Part shown: in pieces, positions 1 through 5,197 of the stretch
Layout of the letters: every line of letters begins with the position of its first letter
Position numbering within the stretch: position 1 is the stretch's first letter
Assembly (NCBI GenBank): GCA_023260815.1
Contig: JALQUE010000344.1
Coordinates: forward strand, 1 to 6,276
Source of the DNA: Roseovarius sp.
Lineage (GTDB): Bacteria; Pseudomonadota; Alphaproteobacteria; Rhodobacterales; Rhodobacteraceae
DNA length: 6,276 nucleotides
Reading direction: 5' to 3'
Notes under the pieces: model-generated
Seen by the model: only the letters and a program-made list of their open reading frames with translations
What the model was told of the DNA's origin: nothing
The model's database searches: none
Program-made: the position numbers and the translations under genes

Positions 1-1
1 C

Positions 2-277
2 GTGGAGCTGCGCGCGCTGGAATTGATTTCAAGGCATTACTGCACGCCCGGCACCTCGACGGAGTATTTCCACATTTACCTCGGGCTGTGCGATTTGCCG
101 CGATCGGGCCAAGGGCTTGGCGGGTTGGCAAGCGAGAACGAGGATATCCGCACACATGTGATATCCTACGACCGCGCCATGTCGCTTCTGGATACGGGCG
201 AGGCCGATAACGGCCCGCTCGTCTTGTCGCTTATCTGGTTGTCGCGCGAACGTGAGCGGTTGCGTTCCGCGGCTTGA
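2..277 (+). CDS. Nudix hydrolase, ADP-ribose pyrophosphatase type (3' end only)
   Basis: This is the C-terminal 91 residues of a protein whose start lies left of the window; the GTG at base 2 is an internal valine codon, not a real start. The segment resembles the C-terminal half of the NudF/ADP-ribose pyrophosphatase family: an aromatic-rich 'YCTPGTSTEYFHIYLG' strand, then 'GLASENEDIRTHVIS', closely matching the family's 'GLADENEDIRVHVVS' stretch, then an acidic 'GEADNGPLVLSLIWL' helix near the end. In that family the enzyme splits ADP-ribose into AMP and ribose-5-phosphate in the cytoplasm. The Nudix box carrying the metal-binding glutamates should lie just upstream, so catalytic competence cannot be judged here. 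The gene ends 55 bases before the cysteine synthase gene on the same strand, and no obvious terminator lies between, so co-transcription is possible. Family assignment is fairly firm; exact substrate is inferred. Confidence 0.8.
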   Translation: MELRALELISRHYCTPGTSTEYFHIYLGLCDLPRSGQGLGGLASENEDIRTHVISYDRAMSLLDTGEADNGPLVLSLIWLSRERERLRSAA

Positions 278-320
278 GTTCCAGTGCGGTGGGGTCTAAG
301 TCTGGTCGCAATCTGGCAAA

Positions 321-325
321 AGGAG
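321..325 (+). promoter_or_regulatory. Shine-Dalgarno site of the cysteine synthase gene
   Basis: AGGAG lies 7 bases before the ATG at 333, an ideal ribosome-binding spacing. It fixes the start of the cysteine synthase gene and rules out the overlapping ORF that starts earlier at 284. Confidence 0.75.
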
Positions 326-332
326 TCCGTCG

Positions 333-1364
333 ATGCGAATTGCAAAGGATCTGGCCGATGCGGTCGGCAACACCCCTCTGATCCGGTTGCGGCGGGCCAG
401 CGAGGAGACGGGGTGCGAGATCCTTGGCAAGGCGGAGTTCATGAATCCCGGTCAATCGGTCAAGGACCGTGCGGCGCTGTTCATCATTCGTGATGCGATC
501 CGCCGCGGCGATCTGAAACCAGGGGGCACGATCGTCGAAGGGACTGCTGGAAATACCGGGATCGGTCTGGCGCTGGTGGGCGCCTCTCTGGGCTTCAAGA
601 CGGTGATCGTGATCCCGGAAACCCAAAGTCAGGAAAAGAAGGATATGCTGCGTCTGGCCGGGGCTGATCTGGTTCAGGTGCCCGCGGCGCCATATTCAAA
701 TCCCAATAATTTTGTCCGATATTCCGAAAGATTAGCCGAAAAACTTGCAAAAACCGAACCAAACGGTGCGATCTGGGCCAATCAGTTCGATAACGTCGCA
801 AATCGTCAGGCCCATATCGAAGGCACCGGTCCCGAGATCTGGGAACAAACCGGCGGCAAGGTCGACGGGTTCTGCTGTGCCGTGGGTTCGGGCGGCACGC
901 TGGCCGGTGTCGGCATGGCCCTTCAACCCAAGGGCGTCAAGATCGGGCTGGCCGATCCGATGGGCGCCAAGCTCTATTCCTACTACACAACCGGAGAGTT
1001 GGAAGGCGAGGGCAGCTCTATCGCCGAAGGTATCGGACAGGTACGGATCACCCGCAATCTTGAAGGCTTCACACCGGATTTCGCCTGTCAGGTGCCCGAT
1101 GAAGAAGGGTTGCCCATCGTGTTCGATCTGTTGGAAAACGAGGGTCTGTGCATGGGCGCATCGAGCGGGATCAACATCGCGGGCGCGATGCGCATGGCCC
1201 GCGAGATGGGTCCGGGACACACGATCGTGACCATCCTGTGCGACTACGGCACGCGTTATCAGTCCAAACTGTTCAACCCTGATTTCCTGCGGGAAAAAGG
1301 CCTGCCGACACCCGACTGGATGATCGAGGCCCCCCGCGCAATCCCGGGGGTCTTTGCCGAGTGA
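333..1364 (+). CDS. cysK: Cysteine synthase A-like PLP enzyme
   Basis: A 343-residue fold-type II PLP enzyme. Visible landmarks: 'GNTPLIRL' (residues 12-19) at the N-terminus, the Schiff-base lysine K44 in 'NPGQSVKDRA', the substrate-binding loop 'GTAGNTGIG' (70-78), the PLP-phosphate loop 'GSGGT' (185-189), the pyridine-nitrogen serine region 'GASSGIN' (275-281) and 'LCDYGTRY' near the C-terminus. Family members make L-cysteine from O-acetylserine and sulfide in the cytoplasm. It is longer than E. coli CysK (about 320 residues) and has TAGNTG where classical enzymes have TSGNTG. It therefore belongs to a divergent subgroup often labelled cysteine synthase A in alphaproteobacteria, whose true substrate may differ (another beta-replacement such as cystathionine beta-synthase-like chemistry is possible). 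The start is supported by AGGAG 7 bases upstream. The TGA stop overlaps the ATG of the channel gene by one base, implying one operon. Confidence 0.88.
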   Translation: MRIAKDLADAVGNTPLIRLRRASEETGCEILGKAEFMNPGQSVKDRAALFIIRDAIRRGDLKPGGTIVEGTAGNTGIGLALVGASLGFKTVIVIPETQSQEKKDMLRLAGADLVQVPAAPYSNPNNFVRYSERLAEKLAKTEPNGAIWANQFDNVANRQAHIEGTGPEIWEQTGGKVDGFCCAVGSGGTLAGVGMALQPKGVKIGLADPMGAKLYSYYTTGELEGEGSSIAEGIGQVRITRNLEGFTPDFACQVPDEEGLPIVFDLLENEGLCMGASSGINIAGAMRMAREMGPGHTIVTILCDYGTRYQSKLFNPDFLREKGLPTPDWMIEAPRAIPGVFAE

Positions 1365-3829
1365 TGCGACCGCTTCGGGCCTTTCTGCTTCTTCTGGCGC
1401 TGGTGATCGGACACGTCGTCGCCGGCCCGATGGTGCCGCAGGCCGAAGCACAGCAACAGCAGGCCGAGCAGATCGACTACGAGGCGTGGGATCGCACGGC
1501 TTTGCGTGCCGAAGAGGCGGTGGAGACCGAACGCGCCTCGACCCCGGCATTGGAGTCATTGCGTTCTGAACTGGTGACATGGCGTCAAAGGTTTCAGAAT
1601 GAAGAAGACGCCAACGCAAACACCATCGCAACCGTACAGCGCCAGTTGAATGCCCTTGGCTCTGCTCCGGAAGACGGCAATGAATCGGTGGAAATTGCGC
1701 GCGAACGCGAGCAGCTGAATGCGCGGCTTGCCGAATTGCAGGCGCCGGGCAAGCGGGCAGAGCTTGCCTATAGTCGCGCGGATGGGCTGATCCGGGTGAT
1801 CGATCAGATCATTCGGGATCGGCAGGCCGAGGAATTGCTTGAGTTCGGCCCCTCGCCGGGAAATCCGTCCTATTGGGCCGATGCTGCCAAGGCGCTGTTC
1901 GACAGCGGCACGTTAGTTGTCGAGGAATTCCGGTCGGGCCTGCGAAACCCTGTTCAGCGCCAAGAGACGACGCGTCGACTGCCGGTTCTGGTGACACTTG
2001 GGCTGGTGGGGGTGCTGCTGCTTGTGCGTGGCCGCTCATGGAGCCGGAGGCTGTCGCGCAGGATCTTGCGAGATGGGCAAACCGCCGGGCGATGGATCTC
2101 GGCGTTTATCGTATCGCTTGGCAGCTTTGTCGTGCCGTTCATCGGGTTTTTCCTGCTTATGATCATGATCCAGACTTCTGGTCTGGCGGGCACGCATATC
2201 AGCCAGCTTTTGGACGAACTTGTACGCGCCGCGCTGATCTTTTTGGCGGCGCGCTGGCTGGCGACGCGGGTTTTCCCCCCCGACGAGATGCGTGGCCTGC
2301 CGCTCAACCTTGGGCCCGAGGGACGCAGGGCGGGGCGCTGGTATGGCGCATCCTTGGGTCTTGCAACGGCGGTTTTGCACCTTTTAGACCGCATGATGGA
2401 CGTGTTCGGATGGTCGACGTCGACCGCCAATGTCATCGTATTCCCGATCCTTGTGACGGTGGCCTTTTTGATGTGGCGTCTGGCGCGTCTGCTGAAGGCC
2501 CATGCTGATGCTGTCAAGGATGACAGTGGCGATGAGACGTATCGGATAAAATCCACCCGCATTCTGATCAGGCTTGTTGTCGTTCTGGCGGTTGTGGCGC
2601 CGGTTCTGGCGCTGGTTGGATATTTCGCACTGGCCAAGTTCCTGCTCTATCCATCGGTTCTGACGATGATGCTGCTGGCGGCGCTGTTGATCCTGCAGCG
2701 CGTGGTGGTCGAGCTTTATGCGCTGATCACCGGCAATCTGGAAGGCGCCGCCGAGTCGTTGATCCCGGTGCTTGTCGGGGCGGTTCTGGTGCTGATGTCG
2801 CTGCCGCTCTTTGCGCTTATCTGGGGCGCACGGATGACCGACCTGACCGAGTTGTGGACGCAATTCGTGGATGGCGTCTATATCGGCGGTACGCGGATAT
2901 CTCCGGTGATCTTCCTGACGTTGGCCACCGTCTTTGCCGCCGGTTTTGTTGCGACACGGCTATTGCAGGCCGCTTTGAAGAATACGGTTCTGCCCAAGAC
3001 GCGGATTGATATGGGCGGGCGCAATGCGATCGTGTCGGGCGTTGGCTATGTCGGTATCTTTCTGGCGGCGCTGATCGCGATCACCAGCGCAGGTATCGAC
3101 CTGAGTTCGCTGGCCATTGTTGCAGGTGCTCTGTCCGTCGGGATCGGTTTCGGTCTTCAGAATATCGTTTCGAATTTCGTGGCGGGCATCATCCTGTTGA
3201 TCGAACGGCCGATCTCGGAAGGCGACTGGATCGAGGTTGGCGGGCAGCATGGCTATGTGCGTCATATCTCGGTGCGATCGACCCGGATCGAGACGTTCGA
3301 CCGCACGGATGTGATCGTCCCGAATGCCGATTTCGTCTCGGGAACAGTCACCAACTACACGCGAGGCAATACGGTTGGCCGCGTGATCGTTCCGGTTGGC
3401 GTCGCCTATGGCACCGATACCCGCAAGGTAGAGAGAATTTTGCAGGACATCGCCGAGGCGCACCCGATGGTCCTGGCCAATCCGTCTCCGGCCGTGGTCT
3501 TTCAGGGGTTCGGCGAAAGCTCCATGGATTTCGAGATCCGGGCCATCCTGCGCGATGTGAACTGGGTTCTTGATGTGAAGTCGGACATGAACCACGAGAT
3601 CGCCAAGCGTTTTGCCGAGGAAGGTATCGAAATCCCCTATGCGCAGCGTGATATTTGGTTGCGCAATCCAGAGACCCTGACCGGGCGACGCACCGGATCG
3701 GACCCCGCACCGGAGCCGGTATCCAAAAGCTCGCACGAGGCCAGACGCGAGCATGATTTGTCCGACGAGTCCGGCGACGCAGATGGAAACGGCGGCGGAG
3801 ACGGGGATGGAGACGGAGGACCGACATGA
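1364..3829 (+). CDS. MscS-family mechanosensitive channel with DUF3772 periplasmic domain
   Basis: An inner-membrane channel of 821 residues that should release solutes on hypo-osmotic shock. Order of parts: a signal peptide (residues 1-29, A-E-A/Q cleavage motif); a charged, coiled-coil-prone periplasmic region (30-200) containing a DUF3772-like segment around 108-180 with 'GPSPGNPSYW'; then about eleven hydrophobic segments (approximately 206-222, 244-272, 286-304, 327-348, 355-377, 400-423, 427-455, 466-489, 513-535, 555-578, 580-612). The last is the pore helix, with the glycine-rich MscS signature 'GFGLQNIVSNFVAG', followed by 'ERPISEGDWIEVGGQHG' and 'VPNADFVSGTVTNY' of the beta domain and a C-terminal cytoplasmic domain to about 765. 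The final 50 residues form a hydrophilic tail ending in an Asp/Gly-rich run. The size places it with large MscK-like members rather than the 286-residue MscS. The ATG at 1364 is preferred: it sits in a TGATG overlap with the upstream stop. A GTG three bases earlier (1361) would add one Met. No strong ribosome site is visible, consistent with translational coupling. Confidence 0.9.
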   Translation: MRPLRAFLLLLALVIGHVVAGPMVPQAEAQQQQAEQIDYEAWDRTALRAEEAVETERASTPALESLRSELVTWRQRFQNEEDANANTIATVQRQLNALGSAPEDGNESVEIAREREQLNARLAELQAPGKRAELAYSRADGLIRVIDQIIRDRQAEELLEFGPSPGNPSYWADAAKALFDSGTLVVEEFRSGLRNPVQRQETTRRLPVLVTLGLVGVLLLVRGRSWSRRLSRRILRDGQTAGRWISAFIVSLGSFVVPFIGFFLLMIMIQTSGLAGTHISQLLDELVRAALIFLAARWLATRVFPPDEMRGLPLNLGPEGRRAGRWYGASLGLATAVLHLLDRMMDVFGWSTSTANVIVFPILVTVAFLMWRLARLLKAHADAVKDDSGDETYRIKSTRILIRLVVVLAVVAPVLALVGYFALAKFLLYPSVLTMMLLAALLILQRVVVELYALITGNLEGAAESLIPVLVGAVLVLMSLPLFALIWGARMTDLTELWTQFVDGVYIGGTRISPVIFLTLATVFAAGFVATRLLQAALKNTVLPKTRIDMGGRNAIVSGVGYVGIFLAALIAITSAGIDLSSLAIVAGALSVGIGFGLQNIVSNFVAGIILLIERPISEGDWIEVGGQHGYVRHISVRSTRIETFDRTDVIVPNADFVSGTVTNYTRGNTVGRVIVPVGVAYGTDTRKVERILQDIAEAHPMVLANPSPAVVFQGFGESSMDFEIRAILRDVNWVLDVKSDMNHEIAKRFAEEGIEIPYAQRDIWLRNPETLTGRRTGSDPAPEPVSKSSHEARREHDLSDESGDADGNGGGDGDGDGGPT
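3815..3820 (+). promoter_or_regulatory. Shine-Dalgarno site of alaX, embedded in the channel's last codons
   Basis: GGAGGA ends 5 bases before the ATG at 3826. It lies inside the channel gene's last codons (the Asp/Gly-rich tail), so the tail's purine-rich coding sequence doubles as the ribosome-binding site of the next gene. The ATG overlaps the channel's TGA as ATGA, a classical coupled arrangement. Confidence 0.75.
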
Positions 3830-4545
3830 CCACGCCCTTGTTTGTGACCGATCCCTATATGACGGATGGCACCGGTCTGGTTGCGGGACATACCCCTGAG
3901 GGTGGGATCATCCTTGATCAAACGATCTTTTATCCGACGGGCGGAGGGCAGCCCGGCGACAGCGGCATATTGGAGTGGGACGGTGGCAGGCTTGAGGTGG
4001 CAACAACGCTCAAGTCTGACGGCGACGCGATCGTGCTGGTGCCAGCAACTCCGGACCCTTTGCCGCCAGTGGGGGTGTCTGTACGGCAGGCCCTCGATTG
4101 GCGGCGGCGCTTTGGGCATATGCGGGTTCATACCGCGCTGCATCTGCTGTCCGTGGTGATTCCGCTGCCGGTGACGGGCGGCGCCATTGCCGATACGAAA
4201 GGCCGCCTGGATTTCGACATGCCCGAGGCCCCCGAAGACAGCGCTGCGATCGAGGAGGCGCTGAACGCGTTGGTCGCGCGTGATCTGCCCGTGACCGACG
4301 ACTGGGTCACCGATGCCGAGCTGGCGGCCAACCCCGGCCTGGTCAAGACCTTGTCGGTCGCTCCGCCCAAAGGGGCAGGGCGCGTGCGGCTTGTGCGGAT
4401 CGGTCTGGGCAGCGATCAGGTCGATTTGCAACCCTGTGGCGGCACGCATGTTGCCAGCACCGGTCAGATCGGCGCTCTGCGCCTTGGAAAGATCGAAAAG
4501 AAAGGGCGCCGCAACCGTCGGGTCTATCTTCATCTGGCTGATTGA
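3826..4545 (+). CDS. AlaX-type alanyl-tRNA editing hydrolase
   Basis: A 239-residue stand-alone relative of the alanyl-tRNA synthetase editing domain. It should deacylate Ser-tRNA-Ala (and possibly Gly-tRNA-Ala) in trans in the cytoplasm, preventing serine from entering proteins at alanine codons. Visible evidence: the glycine-rich motif 'TGGGQPGDSG' (residues 38-47) in the N-terminal beta domain, which places it in the AlaX-M/type II group; the first zinc pair H102 and H106 in 'HTALH'; and the second pair C204 and H208 in 'CGGTH'. All four expected zinc ligands are present, so it looks active. The length suits AlaX-M and is far shorter than AlaRS; there is no synthetase or tRNA-recognition domain. 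It overlaps the channel gene by four bases and is the last protein gene of the cluster; tRNA-Ser follows after 59 bases. Substrate specificity is inferred from the subgroup. Confidence 0.9.
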   Translation: MTTPLFVTDPYMTDGTGLVAGHTPEGGIILDQTIFYPTGGGQPGDSGILEWDGGRLEVATTLKSDGDAIVLVPATPDPLPPVGVSVRQALDWRRRFGHMRVHTALHLLSVVIPLPVTGGAIADTKGRLDFDMPEAPEDSAAIEEALNALVARDLPVTDDWVTDAELAANPGLVKTLSVAPPKGAGRVRLVRIGLGSDQVDLQPCGGTHVASTGQIGALRLGKIEKKGRRNRRVYLHLAD

Positions 4546-4565
4546 GGCTGTGCATCAGAAAGCGC

Positions 4566-4594
4566 TTGAATTGCTGGAATGCACGGCGTTAAAG
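4566..4594 (+). promoter_or_regulatory. Possible promoter of tRNA-Ser
   Basis: TTGAAT (4566-4571) and TTAAAG (4589-4594) stand 17 bases apart, the optimal sigma-70 spacing, and the -10 element ends 10 bases before the mature tRNA 5' end. The -35 matches 4 of 6 consensus bases and the -10 only 3 of 6. It is plausible but weak; the tRNA could also be processed from the upstream operon transcript. Confidence 0.35.
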
Positions 4595-4604
4595 AGAACC
4601 CCAC

Positions 4605-4694
4605 GGAGAGGTGGCCGAGTGGTCGAAGGCGCACGCCTGGAACGCGTGTAGGCGGGTAACCGTCTCCAGGGTTCGAATCCCTGTCTCTCCGCCA
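4605..4694 (+). tRNA. tRNA-Ser (anticodon GGA)
   Basis: A complete class II tRNA of 90 bases including an encoded CCA. The acceptor stem GGAGAGG (4605-4611) pairs with TCTCTCC (4684-4690) with one G-U pair; the discriminator G is at 4691 and CCA at 4692-4694. The anticodon stem CACGC/GCGTG (4632-4636/4644-4648) encloses the loop CTGGAAC, giving anticodon GGA (4639-4641), which reads UCC and UCU. The long variable arm forms a five-pair stem GGCGG/CCGTC (4651-4655/4660-4664) around GTAA, the identity feature of tRNA-Ser. The T-arm is CAGGG/CCCTG (4667-4671/4679-4683) around TTCGAAT. No structural defect is visible. Confidence 0.97.
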
Positions 4695-5156
4695 TAAACA
4701 CAGGCTAAAGCACTGAAATATAAAGGTTATCGGGCGTCATGTGACTTTCGATCTCCTTCTATGTTCCCGCTTTTGGGTGTTGATGTTCTTCCAGAATCGG
4801 CGACCATCGCCCTTGGCCAACGGCACAGCCGATCCAACTACGCCACCCCGGTGGCGGCGGGCTTTGGGGCCGAATGCTCGGGCCTGTCCCTATACCCGAG
4901 TTCAGAAAAGCGGTTTGCTGTCTGCTGATTTTCTAACTGGCATCGGCGCTAACGCGTTTCGCGGAAAACCTGGATCACAGATCATTGCATGTCTCCTGCG
5001 ACCGCCGGGGCGGTTCAGCTTGTTGGAGGCGGGCAATTCGGTGCGCATGTCCGAGAACCGCAAGGGCCTGCAGACCGGCTGCCGCGATGAGATCGGCCAT
5101 CGTATCGGCTTTTGTCAAATGAGCCGAAGAAGGCCGCCGGCGCGCAACTTGTGATT
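4695..5156. other. Intergenic region with clustered inverted repeats and no supported gene
   Basis: About 460 bases between tRNA-Ser and the convergent RTX-Hint gene. Open frames exist (137 codons from a GTG at 4741 on +, 78 codons ending at 4975 on -), but neither has a ribosome site or recognisable motif. No T-rich terminator follows the tRNA. The region holds a run of short palindromes at 4799-4900 and ACCGCC-GG-GGCGGT at 5001-5014. It could be decayed coding or mobile DNA, or contain an uncharacterised structured RNA; nothing identifies which. Confidence 0.6.
4799..4900. repeat. Cluster of consecutive inverted repeats
   Basis: Five perfect inverted repeats lie almost end to end: GGCGA-CCA-TCGCC (4799-4811), TTGGCCAA (4813-4820), CGGC-ACA-GCCG (4821-4831), CGCCACC-CC-GGTGGCG (4841-4856) and CTCGGG/CCCGAG (4877-4882/4895-4900, 12-base loop). 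TTGG at 4813 can also pair with CCAA at 4834-4837, enclosing the third hairpin in a longer imperfect stem. Being palindromic, the structure could form on either strand's transcript. Individually such short stems are expected in GC-rich DNA; the clustering is what stands out. Confidence 0.5.
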
Positions 5157-5190
5157 GCCAAGCCCCCCCTACACAAAAGGGCGGCTTGGC
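5157..5190 (-). terminator. Hairpin past the end of the RTX-Hint gene, possible terminator
   Basis: GCCAAGCC (5157-5164) and GGCTTGGC (5183-5190) form an eight-pair stem that can extend past one G-G mismatch by three more G-C pairs, with a loop of roughly ten bases. It begins 7 bases after the TAA stop of the - strand gene, the usual place for a transcript-ending hairpin. In the - strand direction no T-run follows, so it may act as a 3' stabiliser or weak terminator rather than a classical intrinsic one. Confidence 0.5.
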
Positions 5191-5197
5191 TTGGGTA

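Noticed and set aside
278..332. Promoter or terminator between the Nudix and cysteine synthase genes
   Set aside because: The 55-base gap has no hairpin with a T-run and no convincing -35/-10 pair.
732..1631. 299-codon - strand open frame
   Set aside because: Antisense to the cysteine synthase and channel genes; Arg/Pro/His-rich translation typical of a shadow frame.
3637..4533. 298-codon - strand open frame
   Set aside because: Antisense to the channel tail and alaX. The opposite strand carries all zinc ligands and family motifs.
4671..4694. tRNA-Ser 3' end as an attachment site for an integrated element
   Set aside because: No second copy of the tRNA 3' end, no integrase and no phage gene are visible in the window.
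4781..4860. tRNA-like look on the - strand (GTAGTTGGAT and small hairpins)
   Set aside because: No GTTCGA T-loop, no matching acceptor stem and no CCA; not a tRNA or a clear remnant of one.
4741..5154. 137-codon + strand frame after the tRNA
   Set aside because: GTG start without a ribosome site, no domain or compositional pattern, and it crosses the palindrome cluster. A degraded gene cannot be excluded.
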